Notes: generated by a model from the letters alone, not told the origin. A stretch of 64,000 nucleotides of DNA from Bifidobacterium magnum (GCF_000741255.1 NZ_JGZB01000003.1:62001-126000); one strand, 5' to 3'. Shown: positions 8,084-18,743, counted from the first letter of the stretch. Numbers and translations: made by a program.

Positions 8084-11000
8084 GTGGTAGATATTGTTGA
8101 CAAGGCCCTGCGCATCGGCGAGGGACATCAGCTCAAGAAGCTCGAAAATGTGGCGCAGGCGGTAAATGCGCTGGAAGACAAGATCTCCGCCATGACTGAC
8201 GAGGAACTCAAGGCGCAGACGCCGAAGTTCAAGCAGATGCTCGCCAACGGCGCCAAGCTCGACGACCTGATGCCGGAAGCCTTCGCAACCGTACGAGAAG
8301 TTTCCAAGCGTACGCTGGGACAGCGCCACTTCGATGTGCAGCTCATGGGCGGCGCGGCTCTGCACTGGGGCAACATCGCCGAAATGAAAACCGGTGAAGG
8401 CAAGACGCTGGTCGCCACCCTGCCGAGCTACCTCAACGCGCTGGAAGGCAAGGGCGTGCACGTGGTCACTGTCAACGACTACCTCGCCAGCTACCAGAGC
8501 GAGCTCATGGGCCGTATCTACCGTTTCCTGGGCATGAGCGTCGGATGCATCATCACCGAACAGAAGCCGGCCGAACGCCGCAAGCAGTACAACGCGGACA
8601 TCACGTACGGCACGAACAACGAATTCGGCTTCGACTACCTGCGCGACAACATGGCGTGGGAAACCAACGAACTCGTGCAGCGCGGCCACCACTTCGCCAT
8701 CGTCGATGAGGTCGATTCCATTCTTATTGATGAGGCCCGTACGCCGTTGATCATTTCCGGTCCGGCCGAAGGCGATGTGACGCGCTGGTACCGCCAGTTC
8801 GCCAAGCTCGTGGCCAAGCTGACGCGCGACGAGGATTACGATGTCGACGAGAAGAAGAAGGTCGTGGGCATCCTCGATCCGGGCATCACCAAGGTCGAAG
8901 ACTACCTGGGCATCGGCAACCTCTACGAGCCGAGCAACACGGCCCTGATCGGCTACCTCAACAACGCCATCAAGGCCAAGGAACTGTTCCTGCGCGACCG
9001 CGACTACGTGGTCACGCACGGCGAAGTGCTCATCGTCGACGAGCACACGGGCCGCATTCTGCCGGGCCGCCGTTACAACGAAGGTCTGCACCAGGCCATC
9101 GAGGCCAAGGAAAACGTGGAAGTAAAGGCGGAAAACCAGACCTTCGCCACAATCACGCTGCAGAACTACTTCCGCATGTACGACAAGCTTGCGGGCATGA
9201 CGGGTACGGCAGAAACGGAAGCCGCCGAATTCATGGGCACCTACAAGCTCGGCGTGCTGCCGATCCCGACGAACAAGCCGATGATCCGCAAGGACCAGAA
9301 CGACTTGATCTACCGTACGAAGAAGGAAAAGCTCGCCGCCATCGTCAAGGACGTGGCCGACCGCCACAAGAAGGGACAGCCCGTGCTGCTCGGTACGGCG
9401 TCCGTCGAATCTTCGGAAGTCGTCTCGTCGCTGCTCAACGTGGTGAACATTCCCCACCAGGTGCTCAACGCGAAGCACCATGAGGAAGAAGCCGCCGTGG
9501 TCGCCGTAGCAGGCCGCAAGGGCGCCGTCACGGTCGCCACGAACATGGCCGGCCGTGGTACCGATATCATGCTGGGCGGCAACGTGGAATTCCTCGCCGA
9601 CGCGCAGCTCAAGAAGGAAGGCTACTCGCCGGAAGACACTCCGGAAGAGTACGAGAAGCTGTGGCCGTCCACGCTCGAGAAGATCAAGGACCAGGTCAAG
9701 GACGAGCATGAGGAAGTCGTCAAGCTCGGCGGCCTGTACGTGCTGGGCACCGAACGCCACGAATCGCGCCGTATCGACAACCAGCTGCGCGGCCGTTCGG
9801 GACGTCAGGGCGATCCGGGCGAATCCCGCTTCTACCTGAGCCTCGAAGACGACCTCATGCGCCTGTTCAACACGCAGCTTGTGGCGCGCGTCATGGCCAA
9901 GGGCATGCCGGAAGGCGAGCCGATCGAGTCCAAGAGCGTGTCCAAGGGCGTGCGCACGGCGCAGAAGGCCGTGGAATCGCGCAACTTCGAAATCCGTAAG
10001 AACGTGCTTAAGTACGACGACGTGATGAACAAGCAGCGTACGGTGATCTACCAGGAACGCCAGGCCGTGTTGCAGGGCGAAGACATCCACGACGACATCG
10101 AGCGCTTCATCGACGACACGATCACGAGCTACATCCAGGGTGCCAGCAAGAACTCCGACAAGCCGCAGTACTGGGATTGGAACGGCCTGTACAAGGCCGT
10201 GCGCGAGCTGTACCCGATCGACTTGGACCTCGACACCATCAAGCTGTCCGCCAAGGACCTCAAGGGCGTCAAGGCTCAGGACGCCGTGCGCCGCACGCTC
10301 GTGGAGAACGCGCAGGACAAGTACGCGGCCGCCATGGAGCTGCTTAGCGACGAGGACCTGCGCGCGTTGGAGCGCCGCGTGGTGCTCGCCGTGCTCGACC
10401 GCAAGTGGCGTGAGCACCTGTACGAGATGGACTACCTCAAGGACGGCATTGGCCTGCGCGGCATGGGCCAGCGCGACCCACTTGTGGAATACCAGCGCGA
10501 AGGCTACCAGATGTACAACTCCATGATCGAGGCGATCAAGGAAGAGTCCGTGCAGCTGCTGTTCCACATTGAGGTCAAGACCGTCTCCCACACGGACGTC
10601 GCACCGGCCGACCAGCCGAGTCCGATTGCCGCCGACTCCGCGACCGCAACTGCCGCCACCGCCGCAGCCGCCGCAGCCGCTACGGCAGAGGTTGCAGACG
10701 ACGCGACCGCCGCCGCCGTGGACGCGGCGGAACGCGAACTAGGCGAGGACACGCGTGACGAGGATCCGCTGACTTCCAACGACACGCGCCTGCATGCGCC
10801 GGTACCTCCGGCCGAGCAGAACGAGGTCGCCGACGAAGTCGCCACCGAGGAGAACGAAGTGGCTGTCAAGCAGGCGGAAAAGAACTACGAGCACGTGCCG
10901 GAAAGCGGTCTGATGGGCCCCAAACCCCTGACGCACGCCGAAGGCAAGGTGCCGGCGTTCAAGCGTCCGAAGAACGACCAGCTCAAGACGCCGTGGGCCG

Positions 11001-11095
11001 ACGGCCGTACGTTCCCGGGAACGGGACGCAACGCTCCGTGCCCGTGCGGTTCGGGACGCAAGTACAAGATGTGCCACGGACAGAACGAGAAGTGA
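8084..11095 (+). CDS. secA: Preprotein translocase ATPase SecA
   Basis: Motor of Sec-dependent protein export, 1003 aa. Motor motif I is [15 protein letters not shown], the DEAD-like box is [16 protein letters not shown], and the NBD2 motif is [14 protein letters not shown] followed by [17 protein letters not shown]. After the helical scaffold comes an Ala/Thr/Glu-rich, low-complexity linker (about residues 845-960), then the C-terminal zinc-binding tail [14 protein letters not shown]. Two GTG codons are possible; AAGGA at 8072-8076 abuts the first (8078) but is seven bases from the second (8084), and the second gives the usual start MVDIVDKAL. This is the housekeeping SecA1 type, not the short accessory SecA2. 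Confidence 0.97.
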   Translation: MVDIVDKALRIGEGHQLKKLENVAQAVNALEDKISAMTDEELKAQTPKFKQMLANGAKLDDLMPEAFATVREVSKRTLGQRHFDVQLMGGAALHWGNIAEMKTGEGKTLVATLPSYLNALEGKGVHVVTVNDYLASYQSELMGRIYRFLGMSVGCIITEQKPAERRKQYNADITYGTNNEFGFDYLRDNMAWETNELVQRGHHFAIVDEVDSILIDEARTPLIISGPAEGDVTRWYRQFAKLVAKLTRDEDYDVDEKKKVVGILDPGITKVEDYLGIGNLYEPSNTALIGYLNNAIKAKELFLRDRDYVVTHGEVLIVDEHTGRILPGRRYNEGLHQAIEAKENVEVKAENQTFATITLQNYFRMYDKLAGMTGTAETEAAEFMGTYKLGVLPIPTNKPMIRKDQNDLIYRTKKEKLAAIVKDVADRHKKGQPVLLGTASVESSEVVSSLLNVVNIPHQVLNAKHHEEEAAVVAVAGRKGAVTVATNMAGRGTDIMLGGNVEFLADAQLKKEGYSPEDTPEEYEKLWPSTLEKIKDQVKDEHEEVVKLGGLYVLGTERHESRRIDNQLRGRSGRQGDPGESRFYLSLEDDLMRLFNTQLVARVMAKGMPEGEPIESKSVSKGVRTAQKAVESRNFEIRKNVLKYDDVMNKQRTVIYQERQAVLQGEDIHDDIERFIDDTITSYIQGASKNSDKPQYWDWNGLYKAVRELYPIDLDLDTIKLSAKDLKGVKAQDAVRRTLVENAQDKYAAAMELLSDEDLRALERRVVLAVLDRKWREHLYEMDYLKDGIGLRGMGQRDPLVEYQREGYQMYNSMIEAIKEESVQLLFHIEVKTVSHTDVAPADQPSPIAADSATATAATAAAAAAATAEVADDATAAAVDAAERELGEDTRDEDPLTSNDTRLHAPVPPAEQNEVADEVATEENEVAVKQAEKNYEHVPESGLMGPKPLTHAEGKVPAFKRPKNDQLKTPWADGRTFPGTGRNAPCPCGSGRKYKMCHGQNEK

Positions 11096-11118
11096 CCTCT
11101 CGTCCATAACCAATAAGT

Positions 11119-11157
11119 AATGGGACCGGTTCGCCTTTGAGCCGGTCCCATTTTTTT
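11119..11157 (+). terminator. Rho-independent terminator after secA
   Basis: An 11-bp stem (11119-11129 with 11142-11152) is followed by a run of seven T. Confidence 0.93.
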
Positions 11158-11306
11158 ATTCATTATCCAATTGTTACAGTTTGCGGCGCAGCTGGTGCGG
11201 TCTGCTCGGCTTGCGCGGTCTATTTGATGCGCGGTCTATGCTGCGCGCAGCTGGCGCGGTTATGCACGATTAGCGCGATTTGCGCAACGTACGCAATCTA
11301 TGCGAT

Positions 11307-11909
11307 TTATACGCGGGCGCCATCGTCCTGTGGGCCCGACTTGGTATCATCATGCCCCTTATGCATCATGACAATACCGGCAGCTCCCAACAAGAAGCAA
11401 CAGCCGAAGATGGCGGTGAGCAGCCCCGAAATGACGTGGACGAACACCGACAACATAATGCCGAATATCCCAGCCAAGAACAACAGCCAGAGCACCAGTC
11501 TCGTGGTGTTGGGCTTACCGAGTTCCGGATTCGGCGGCGTGAATTCGTCGCCCTGGTCCATGACATCGTCGGTATCGAGCCAGCTCGAAGTGGTATGGTC
11601 GCGCGGGCCCGCACTTCGTCCAACATCATGCATGCCGCCGCCAGGAACCGCATGGCGGTTGCCGGCCACGAACGCCCGACGTTTCAGGTCGTCCACGGAG
11701 ACCAGCGGCTCCTTCTCCGACCGCTTGGCCTGCCGCTCGAATTTACGGGCCGCGCGCGAGTGCTCCACGTCTTGCAGATCCTGCGCGTGGCTTTGTACAA
11801 AAGCTTCCCAATCGCTGTCGCCAGTAGGGGACTTGACCGGGGAAGTATCCTCTAGGGGGATATTTCTCGAACGATCTTCAGGATCGTTGGTATTCTTAAG
11901 GTCAGTCAT
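11307..11909 (-). CDS. Hypothetical membrane protein with two C-terminal helices
   Basis: A 200-residue protein of unknown function. The first 130 residues are hydrophilic and charged (many Asp/Glu/Lys/Arg). Two adjacent hydrophobic helices follow (LVLWLLFLAGIFGIMLSVFV and LLTAIFGCCFLLGAAGIVMM), then a short tail rich in His and Asp. This fits a cytoplasmic domain anchored by a hairpin. On the minus strand TACAGT (11921-11916) is six bases before ATG 11909, suggesting a leaderless mRNA; ATG 11915 is an alternative start. It is divergent from plsC with about 50 bp between them. I recognise no named domain. Confidence 0.7.
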   Translation of the reverse strand: MTDLKNTNDPEDRSRNIPLEDTSPVKSPTGDSDWEAFVQSHAQDLQDVEHSRAARKFERQAKRSEKEPLVSVDDLKRRAFVAGNRHAVPGGGMHDVGRSAGPRDHTTSSWLDTDDVMDQGDEFTPPNPELGKPNTTRLVLWLLFLAGIFGIMLSVFVHVISGLLTAIFGCCFLLGAAGIVMMHKGHDDTKSGPQDDGARV

Positions 11910-11960
11910 AGTCATACTGTACATGGGCAAACGTGGAACCGCGAGAGGGGCAACCAGAAT

Positions 11961-12689
11961 ATGTTGTATTGGTTTTTTGTAAAAGTGTTCGGTCCGGTTG
12001 CGGCGCATCGCATGCACCCCACTGCGGAAGGCCTGAACAACATTCCACGTAATGGAGGCGGCATCATCGCGGCCAACCATTTGGCCGTTATCGACGACGC
12101 GTTGCTGCCGCTGACATGCCCGCGCATGATCCATTTCATGGGCAAGGCCGAATACTTTGAAGGCAAGGGCGTCAAGGGCAAGATCAAGAAGTGGTTCTTC
12201 GAATCCGCCGGCGTGTTCCCCGTGGACCGTTCGGGCGGCTCCAAGTCCATGGGCGCGCTGGAACACGCGCGCGAGATTATTGAAGACGGTCATCTGTTCG
12301 GCATCCATGTGGAAGGTACGCGCAGCCCCGACGGGCGCCTCTACAAGGGTCATACGGGCGTCGCGCGCCTTGCGTTCGAAACGGGCTGCCCGATTATCCC
12401 GACGGCCATCATCGGTTCGCGCGAGCTGCAAAAGCCGGGTCAGATCATTCCGGGCAAGGGCCATACCAAGGTCATTTACGGCAAGCCGATCCAGGTTCAG
12501 CGTCAGGCTGCGGACACCGTTACGCACGAGCAGCTGCGCGAGTTGACGGACCGCATTGTGCAGAAGATCCAGCGCATGAGCGGTCAGGAATATGTCAACG
12601 AGTACGCGCAGGTCATCAAGCAGCAGATGAAGGACGAAGCCGAGCTTCAGTCCCAGATGGAAGGCCAGCTCGAGGAACGCGACAAGTAA
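11961..12689 (+). CDS. plsC: 1-acyl-sn-glycerol-3-phosphate acyltransferase (PlsC family)
   Basis: Membrane-associated acyltransferase of phospholipid synthesis, transferring a second acyl chain to lysophosphatidate. Motif I is NHLAVID (the H-x4-D catalytic pair), motif II covers VFPVDRSGG, motif III is HVEGTRSPDG and motif IV is PIIPTAIIG. Length of 242 aa is normal. A hydrophobic stretch at the extreme N-terminus (MLYWFFVKVFGPV) probably dips into the membrane; the last 30 residues are Gln/Glu-rich. GAGAGGGG lies 10 bases before ATG 11961. The acyl acceptor could differ in detail because actinobacteria carry several PlsC paralogues. Confidence 0.88.
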   Translation: MLYWFFVKVFGPVAAHRMHPTAEGLNNIPRNGGGIIAANHLAVIDDALLPLTCPRMIHFMGKAEYFEGKGVKGKIKKWFFESAGVFPVDRSGGSKSMGALEHAREIIEDGHLFGIHVEGTRSPDGRLYKGHTGVARLAFETGCPIIPTAIIGSRELQKPGQIIPGKGHTKVIYGKPIQVQRQAADTVTHEQLRELTDRIVQKIQRMSGQEYVNEYAQVIKQQMKDEAELQSQMEGQLEERDK

Positions 12690-12711
12690 CTGTCAACAGC
12701 TGGTGACCGTC

Positions 12712-12785
12712 AAAAAATGGGCGGCACGTGGAGTGATCGGGAATGGCTAGGAATGGTCATCATGATCACCAGCGTGCCGCCCATT
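12712..12785 (-). terminator. Long-loop terminator of the Ser/Thr kinase gene
   Basis: A perfect 13-bp inverted repeat (12716-12728 and 12773-12785) encloses 44 nt that contain a smaller imperfect hairpin. Read on the minus strand, the stem is followed by six T (complement of 12712-12717), so it should terminate the kinase mRNA. It has no T-run in the plsC direction. Confidence 0.7.
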
Positions 12786-12832
12786 GGCGTATGGAAAGCG
12801 TATGCAAGGCATATACAACGGCAAAGGCGCCG

Positions 12833-15097
12833 TTACGCGATCGTCAGCGTGATTTCCGTAGGCTCTCCCTGCTCATTGTGCAAGCGAACCGATTCGCCGG
12901 CCTTGGGAGACTGGAATCGCACCGTATGCGTCCAGTCGCCCAGCGGCGCGTTCACTTTCACCTTAAGCCCCAGATCCTCAAGCGTTTTCTTGGCCTCGTC
13001 GGTGCTCTTGCCAACCACGTCGGGCAATGTCACCATCTGCGGGCCCTTGGATACCGCGACCGTCACCGAGTCGCCCCACTTGAGTTGCGTGTCGGCGGGA
13101 ACCGAGGTGGAGATGACCACACCCGCCTTGATGTTGTCGCTGAACTCTTCCGTATAGGTGGCCTTGAGCTTGAGCGCGTCGAGCATGGCGCCCGCGTCGC
13201 TGCGCGTCTTGCCCACCACATTCGGCATATTGACGGGCATCGGTCCCTTCGACAGCACCACGGTCACCTGGTCGTTGTGGTTCACGGTGGCGCCCGGATC
13301 CGGCGTAATGCTGATGGCCGCGCCTTCCGGCACGTCCAGCGACCATTGGTCGTCATTCGTGTTGTGCACGATATTCGTAAATCCCGCGTTCTGCAGCGCG
13401 GCGATTGGATCCTTGCCACTGGCGCTGCTCGGATCGAGAATGTCGGCCGGGACCGTGGCCGGGCGAATGCCCTTGGAAATCGTCACGTCCACAATCTGCT
13501 TGTTGCGCTTGCTCACATGGGCGCCCACATCGGCCGGATCAGTGGCGATCACATCGCCCGTTTTCACGGTATCGCTATACGCCTCCTCCGTGGTGTAGCT
13601 GATGCCCGCGTTTTTGAGGGCCGTTTCATACGTGGTCCACTCCACGTTGGTAATCGGACATGTCACGTTCTCTTTGCAGTGCAGCTCCGGTACCTGCGGC
13701 ATGCTCCAGTAGCTTCCCGGGCCAATGAAATACCATAACGCCGTTCCCGCGCTGCCGAGCACGGCTACGGCCAGCCCGATAATGATGGCGATCAGTCCGC
13801 GGCGCGACTTGAACGTGCGCGGCTGGTTGACGCCCGAATGCGCCGCGATAGTCGCCGCCTTGTTCGGATCTTGCAAGTCCGCGGCGATGGGGGAGGGCAA
13901 ATCGACGGCCAAGCCGTTTTCCGCGGCTCCCGACGGCATCAGCGACGTGGCCGCCACCTGCTGGTGGCCGTTTTGCTCCATGGCGACAGTTTCCGGTTCG
14001 TCGGCCGGGTTCGGCGCCGTGCGCGGAGAACCGCTGTCCGGTTTCGCGCCCGTGCCGGCGCCATCCTCTGCGGAAGTACCTTGCAATTGCGGGGTGGCGG
14101 AAGCGTTGTTCTTCCACATTTCATGAACTTGCGCGCTCGTGGCGTCCGAGGTGGCGAAATGTGCGGACAGTCCCATGACGTCGGCGTCTTCCAGCGAATT
14201 GAGCCGGTCCGCGGACGGATCGTAACGATAGTCGAGCGCCTGCGCGCTAAGCGTGGGCATCAAGGCGCGCAACGTATTGAGCGCATGTTCGGCGGTTTCC
14301 GGACGGTCGTTGATACGACGGGCCGTGAGATAGGAAATGAAGTCCGCGACTTTCGGATCGATGCCGCGGCAGACGGTGGCGACGGACGGCACATTCTCGT
14401 TGACGTGCTTAAAAATGAGTGTGGCGGGATTGTCGGAATGGAACGGCACCTGTCCCGTCAGCATTTCCCAAGCCATAATGCCGACTGAATAGCAGTCGCC
14501 TTGCGCGGTAGCGAGATTCTGTTCAATCATTTCCGGAGCAAGATATGCGGCCGTGCCCAAGAGCATTCCCGTAGTGGACAGCGTGGCCTGGGAAACGGCC
14601 TTCGCGAGGCCGAAATCGGTGATTTGTACGCGGCCGCGCCGGTTGAGCAGAATATTCTCGGGCTTGATGTCACGGTGGACAACGCTCGCATTGTGTGCGG
14701 CGGCCAGTCCGTCCAACGTCTCCGCCACGACGCGCAACGTCTCGCGTACGCTGAACGTGCCCTGCTGCGCCATGCGCTGGCGCAGGTTCATGCCCTCCAC
14801 ATATTCCATGACCAGATAGTCGAGTCCCGCGTACTCGCCGCTGTCATACACTTGCACGATATGCGGGTTGGCGATGGCCGCGGCCGATTTCGCCTCCCTG
14901 CGGAACCGCTCCACGAACTGCGCGCGATGCGGTCCCTGCGCGAGCTGCACATGCATGATTTTGATGGCGACCATGCGGCCCAGCCGTTCATCGCGGGCCA
15001 AATATACGGTGGCCATGCCGCCGTCGGCAATTTTTTTGACGATGCGGTACCGTCCGTCGAACATGGACCCTTCTTGTATACGTGCGTCGTCACTCAT
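12833..15097 (-). CDS. Transmembrane Ser/Thr protein kinase with PASTA domains
   Basis: Receptor-like kinase sensing cell-wall material, 754 aa. The Hanks kinase domain is complete: glycine loop ADGGMATVYLA, catalytic VVHRDIKPENIL, metal-binding ITDFGLAKA, and GTAAYLAPEM. A Pro/Ala-rich juxtamembrane stretch leads to one TM helix (about residues 440-460), then roughly four extracellular PASTA-like repeats; the last two are clear (MPNVVGKTRSDAGAMLDALK and LPDVVGKSTDEAKKTLEDLG). An AAAGGA site precedes ATG 15097. Placement beside a polyprenyl diphosphate synthase parallels the pknL-idsA2 region of Corynebacteriales, so PknL orthology is likely; the mycobacterial PknL lacks PASTA domains, the corynebacterial one has them. 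PknB is expected elsewhere, near ftsZ or the origin. Confidence 0.9.
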   Translation of the reverse strand: MSDDARIQEGSMFDGRYRIVKKIADGGMATVYLARDERLGRMVAIKIMHVQLAQGPHRAQFVERFRREAKSAAAIANPHIVQVYDSGEYAGLDYLVMEYVEGMNLRQRMAQQGTFSVRETLRVVAETLDGLAAAHNASVVHRDIKPENILLNRRGRVQITDFGLAKAVSQATLSTTGMLLGTAAYLAPEMIEQNLATAQGDCYSVGIMAWEMLTGQVPFHSDNPATLIFKHVNENVPSVATVCRGIDPKVADFISYLTARRINDRPETAEHALNTLRALMPTLSAQALDYRYDPSADRLNSLEDADVMGLSAHFATSDATSAQVHEMWKNNASATPQLQGTSAEDGAGTGAKPDSGSPRTAPNPADEPETVAMEQNGHQQVAATSLMPSGAAENGLAVDLPSPIAADLQDPNKAATIAAHSGVNQPRTFKSRRGLIAIIIGLAVAVLGSAGTALWYFIGPGSYWSMPQVPELHCKENVTCPITNVEWTTYETALKNAGISYTTEEAYSDTVKTGDVIATDPADVGAHVSKRNKQIVDVTISKGIRPATVPADILDPSSASGKDPIAALQNAGFTNIVHNTNDDQWSLDVPEGAAISITPDPGATVNHNDQVTVVLSKGPMPVNMPNVVGKTRSDAGAMLDALKLKATYTEEFSDNIKAGVVISTSVPADTQLKWGDSVTVAVSKGPQMVTLPDVVGKSTDEAKKTLEDLGLKVKVNAPLGDWTHTVRFQSPKAGESVRLHNEQGEPTEITLTIA

Positions 15098-15162
15098 ATG
15101 GATTGGCCGTTCCTTTTGCCGTCGGTTAGTATGACCGTTTCAATGGTCCCATTGTAATATGG

Positions 15163-16263
15163 CTATTCGCTTACCAGAGAAGACGGAACAAAATGTGCAC
15201 ACATTGCGCGTAATGCCGCTTCATCGTAGGGCTGCAGTCCCAGCGTACCCAGAGCGGCACAACTTTCGTTCCACAATTGCCGGATGCGGTCGCGGCTCGC
15301 GTCGAGCGCACCTGTGCGCTGGTACAAGTCGATAATATGGTCGACATCCTCGTCGCTGCGTGTGGGCGCGCAGAAGATGGCGGTGATGTCGGTGCGCTGT
15401 TCCTCGTCGGCACGGTTGATCAAATCGGCCAGCAACACCGTGCGCTTGCCTTCCTTGATGTCGCCGCCAATCGGCTTGCCCGTGTTCTTTGAGGATCCCG
15501 TAACGTCGAGCAGATCGTCGGCCAGCTGGAACGCGACGCCCAACGGCTCCCCGATGGCCAGCGCATGGGCCTTGGCTTCGCGGGGAGCCATGCCCGCAGC
15601 GAGGAATGCCAAATGCAACGGGGCGATGGTGGTATAGCTTGCGGTTTTCCAACGGAACACGTCCAGCGAGGCTTTGGCGAGCGCGGCCGGATCGTTCAAT
15701 GGAATCGTGGCGGTCGCCACATCAAGCACCTGGCCGATTTCCACATCATGCTGTGTGTCGACAAATACGTCCAGCAACTCTTGCGCGTGCGGCAGCGGGC
15801 GCGTGGCGTCGTGGGCGATGCGGATCGAGGCCGTGGCGAGCAGGTCGCCGAGCATGATGCCCAATCCGTTGCCGTCCACATCGCTATGCATAAGGCCCGC
15901 GAGCGCGCGATGGGCCGAAGGCTTGCCGCGACGCAAATCGGATTCGTCAATAATGTCGTCGTGCACGAGTGCGGCCGTCTGAAACACTTCAAGCGCGCAC
16001 GCCAGAGTGACGACGGCCTCACGGTTGGCGGGGCGCATGTCGCCGGAGTGCAGGCTGCGCATCACGCAGTCGTAGGCCGCCAGCGTCAGTAGCGCGCGCA
16101 GGCGTTTGCCGCCCTCGCTGGATGCGGCCGCCTGGTCGATAATGCCTTGCATCACGGTGGTGAGGCTCGGACCGAGGTAATCCATGTTGGGAATGCCGCA
16201 GTACTCGCGTACGAGTCGGGCAATCTGGGACTCAATATGATGCAAATCTTGTTCGGCGCTCAT
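15163..16263 (-). CDS. Polyprenyl diphosphate synthase (geranylgeranyl/farnesyl type)
   Basis: Trans-prenyl transferase that elongates isopentenyl diphosphate on allylic primers. Both Asp-rich motifs are present: first DDIIDESDLRRG and second QLADDLLDVTG, each binding Mg2+-diphosphate. Length of 366 aa fits IdsA-like enzymes. The residues before the first motif (EVFQTAALVH) have Gln and Thr where chain-length gatekeeper residues lie, but I cannot assign the product length from this. ATG 16263 has no strong ribosome-binding site. It is transcribed in the same direction as, and upstream of, the PASTA kinase (65-bp gap). Confidence 0.88.
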   Translation of the reverse strand: MSAEQDLHHIESQIARLVREYCGIPNMDYLGPSLTTVMQGIIDQAAASSEGGKRLRALLTLAAYDCVMRSLHSGDMRPANREAVVTLACALEVFQTAALVHDDIIDESDLRRGKPSAHRALAGLMHSDVDGNGLGIMLGDLLATASIRIAHDATRPLPHAQELLDVFVDTQHDVEIGQVLDVATATIPLNDPAALAKASLDVFRWKTASYTTIAPLHLAFLAAGMAPREAKAHALAIGEPLGVAFQLADDLLDVTGSSKNTGKPIGGDIKEGKRTVLLADLINRADEEQRTDITAIFCAPTRSDEDVDHIIDLYQRTGALDASRDRIRQLWNESCAALGTLGLQPYDEAALRAMCAHFVPSSLVSE

Positions 16264-16462
16264 ACGAGGTATTCACCCACATCCATGCGACATTGGGGAC
16301 GCCAGTATGGACGGCGCTCGCGGTTGTGCACATCGGCCGGCAATGGGCGGCCAGTTAACCACACGCGGCGCCGCGGCGTGCAATGGACGAAAAAAAGCCT
16401 CCACGATAGATATGTGCGCCATCTATGAGCTGACGCACAAGACATTCAGAGGAGGGGAGAAT

Positions 16463-17110
16463 ATGGAAGACACCACACCGACCACGCCGCAGGTGTCAGC
16501 GTACCGACGGGCAAGCTCCTATGAGGCGCTGTATGAACAGCTGTATATTTTGCGCAAGGACCAAGGTACGGCCGGGGCGCTTTCGATCATGATGACGCAG
16601 CCGCTGCATCACTGGATCGAATGGTTGGAAGGGTCTGCGCAGACGGCCGATCCGGCTATGGTCGCGGAACTGACCATAGGAATGACGCAAGTGCTTGCCG
16701 TACGCGACGTGCTGATCATGAGCATGATCGTGCCGCGTGGGCATTAGGACGAGGCGTTGCTCGCGCGATGTATGACGCATGCGCGCTCGCCCGAGAACAC
16801 CAAGCGCATGACGCGTTTGCTCACGCAATCTTTTGATAGCACGTCAGGACCCGACCAGAAGCTGTTCTACCGTGCGCTCGCGTTCATCCGTACGATGATC
16901 CAGTCCGCGCCCGAGGAGTTCCGCGTGCAACCATACGCGCTGCTTGCCTATGCGCTGTGGTGGAGAGGGGAGGGCGAGGCCGTCACATACGCGCGCAAGG
17001 CGCTCGCGCTGGACGCGCGCTGTTCGTTGGCCGTGATCCTCATGCGTGCCATGACCTATGGCATAGGCCCGGCGAGCGTGGGCAAGCCGATTGTTATTTC
17101 GCCCGCATAG
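16463..17110 (+). pseudogene. DUF4192-like gene interrupted by an in-frame TAG
   Basis: Two open segments (16463-16744 and 16748-17110) lie in exactly the same frame, separated only by TAG at 16745-16747. The first begins at an ATG with a strong GAGGAGGGGAG site and encodes a 94-residue piece (PLHHWIEWLEG, LTIGMTQVLAVRDVLIMSMI). The second has no credible start and encodes the Ala/Leu-rich TPR-like C-terminal part (YALLAYALWWRGEGEAVTYA) that I associate with DUF4192. There is no frameshift and codon use is normal on both sides, which suggests a recent nonsense mutation, a sequence error or readthrough. Function of the family is unknown; it lies upstream of the sigma factor. Confidence 0.6.
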
Positions 17111-17304
17111 TGGCCCATGGTTATGAGATGGCAAAATCGAGAATTGAAGAATATAAACCATTCCCGGCGGCCCGTCAAGAGAAACTCCGGAAAAGGCCGG
17201 AATAATCGTCCGCGTTCCGTGGTTAACTCCAATAGTTGATGAACTTGCGCTTGCCATAATTGGGCCCAAGTTCGTCTCATTCGTAAAGTCTCAGGAGGGT
17301 GAGT

Positions 17305-18714
17305 TTGGCAACGAGGAACACGGCGGCAACCAAGAAGAAGGCCACGGCGGCGCGCGCTGAAGCTGACGCTCAGGACGAGCTGATGGCCGAAGAGGAAACC
17401 GCTACGGCAACCGCAAAGAAGGGCCGTGCCACCAAGTCCGCGGCCAAGAAGACCGCCACGAAGACGCGTCGCGGCAAGGCCAAGAAGACGCAGGACGCCA
17501 TCCACGACGATGATGAGCAGGACATGCCGCAGGACGCGGAGGACCTTGAGGACGAAGACATCGATCTCGACGTGGATCTTGATGAGGAATCCGGGGACGA
17601 GGAAGACGATCTCGACGAGGATCACGAGTCGGAGCCGGAAGACGACGAGGACGAGGATGACGAAGACGACAAGACCGTCACGCCTCCGACCGCCAAGGGC
17701 GCGTTTGTCGTCACCGACACCGATGACGACGAGGTCGTGGTACACAAGCCCGTACGCCGCAACACGACCAATCCGAAGCGCCGCGTGGTGACCACGGGCG
17801 CCACCGCGGATCCCGTCAAGGATTACTTGAAGCAGATCGGCCGCGTGAACCTGTTGAACGCAGAACAGGAAGTCGACCTTTCCGAGCGTATTGAGGCCGG
17901 CCTGTATGCGCAGCACCTGCTTGACACACAAAGCGACAACATGGAGTTCCGCCGCAAGCGCGAGCTCAAGTGGGCCGCCAATGACGGCAAGAAAGCCAAG
18001 GACCACCTGCTGGAAGCCAACCTGCGACTCGTGGTGTCGCTGGCCAAGCGTTATACGGGCCGCGGCATGCTGTTCCTCGACCTGATCCAGGAAGGCAACC
18101 TCGGCCTGATCCGCGCCGTGGAGAAGTTCGACTGGAAGAAGGGCTTCAAGTTCTCCACCTATGCCACGTGGTGGATTCGCCAGGCCATTACGCGCGCCAT
18201 GGCCGACCAGGCGCGTACCATCCGCGTGCCCGTGCACATGGTGGAAGTGATCAACAAGCTTTCGCGCGTCCAGCGCCAGATGCTGCAGGATCTTGGCCGC
18301 GAACCTACGCCGGACGAGCTGGCCCGCGAGCTCGACATGCCTGTCGAGAAGGTGCAGGAAGTGCAGAAGTATGGTCGTGAGCCAATCTCCCTGCATACGC
18401 CGCTGGGTGAGGACGGCGACTCCGAATTCGGCGACCTGATCGAGGATACCGACGCCATCGCACCTTCGGAAGCCGTGGCCTTCTCCCTGCTGCAGGAGCA
18501 GTTTAAGGAAGTGCTCGAGACGCTTTCGCCGCGTGAAGCCGGCGTGATCAAGATGCGCTATGGCCTGGAAGACGGCCAGCCGAAGACGCTTGACGACATC
18601 GGCCGCGTCTACGGTGTGACGCGTGAGCGTATTCGCCAGATCGAGTCGAAGACCATGTCCAAGTTGCGCCACCCGTCTCGTTCCCAGACGCTGCGCGACT
18701 TCCTGGACCAGTGA
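17305..18714 (+). CDS. sigA: RNA polymerase principal sigma factor (RpoD/SigA/HrdB)
   Basis: Housekeeping sigma-70 factor, about 469 aa. The N-terminal third is a low-complexity Lys/Ala then Asp/Glu-rich region, as in actinobacterial SigA/HrdB. Region 1.2 is [17 protein letters not shown], region 2 has [19 protein letters not shown] and [18 protein letters not shown] (-10 recognition), region 3 follows, and region 4.2 has [19 protein letters not shown] (-35 recognition). The GTG at 17299 overlaps the ribosome-binding site AGGAGG (17293-17298); TTG 17305 is spaced better and gives [12 protein letters not shown], so I choose TTG. Followed by a terminator and parE, the same order as Streptomyces hrdB-parE. 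Confidence 0.96.
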   Translation: MATRNTAATKKKATAARAEADAQDELMAEEETATATAKKGRATKSAAKKTATKTRRGKAKKTQDAIHDDDEQDMPQDAEDLEDEDIDLDVDLDEESGDEEDDLDEDHESEPEDDEDEDDEDDKTVTPPTAKGAFVVTDTDDDEVVVHKPVRRNTTNPKRRVVTTGATADPVKDYLKQIGRVNLLNAEQEVDLSERIEAGLYAQHLLDTQSDNMEFRRKRELKWAANDGKKAKDHLLEANLRLVVSLAKRYTGRGMLFLDLIQEGNLGLIRAVEKFDWKKGFKFSTYATWWIRQAITRAMADQARTIRVPVHMVEVINKLSRVQRQMLQDLGREPTPDELARELDMPVEKVQEVQKYGREPISLHTPLGEDGDSEFGDLIEDTDAIAPSEAVAFSLLQEQFKEVLETLSPREAGVIKMRYGLEDGQPKTLDDIGRVYGVTRERIRQIESKTMSKLRHPSRSQTLRDFLDQ

Positions 18715-18743
18715 GACGAGCGTACATTAAGCGTGAACCAAAG

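Noticed and set aside
8048-10591. An 847-codon minus-strand frame opposite secA
   Set aside because: Antisense shadow of secA with repetitive His/Val/Leu composition and no recognisable fold.
12717-13738. Plus-strand open frames (146 and 331 codons) after plsC
   Set aside because: They run antisense to the PASTA domains of the kinase, which have clear repeat motifs on the minus strand.
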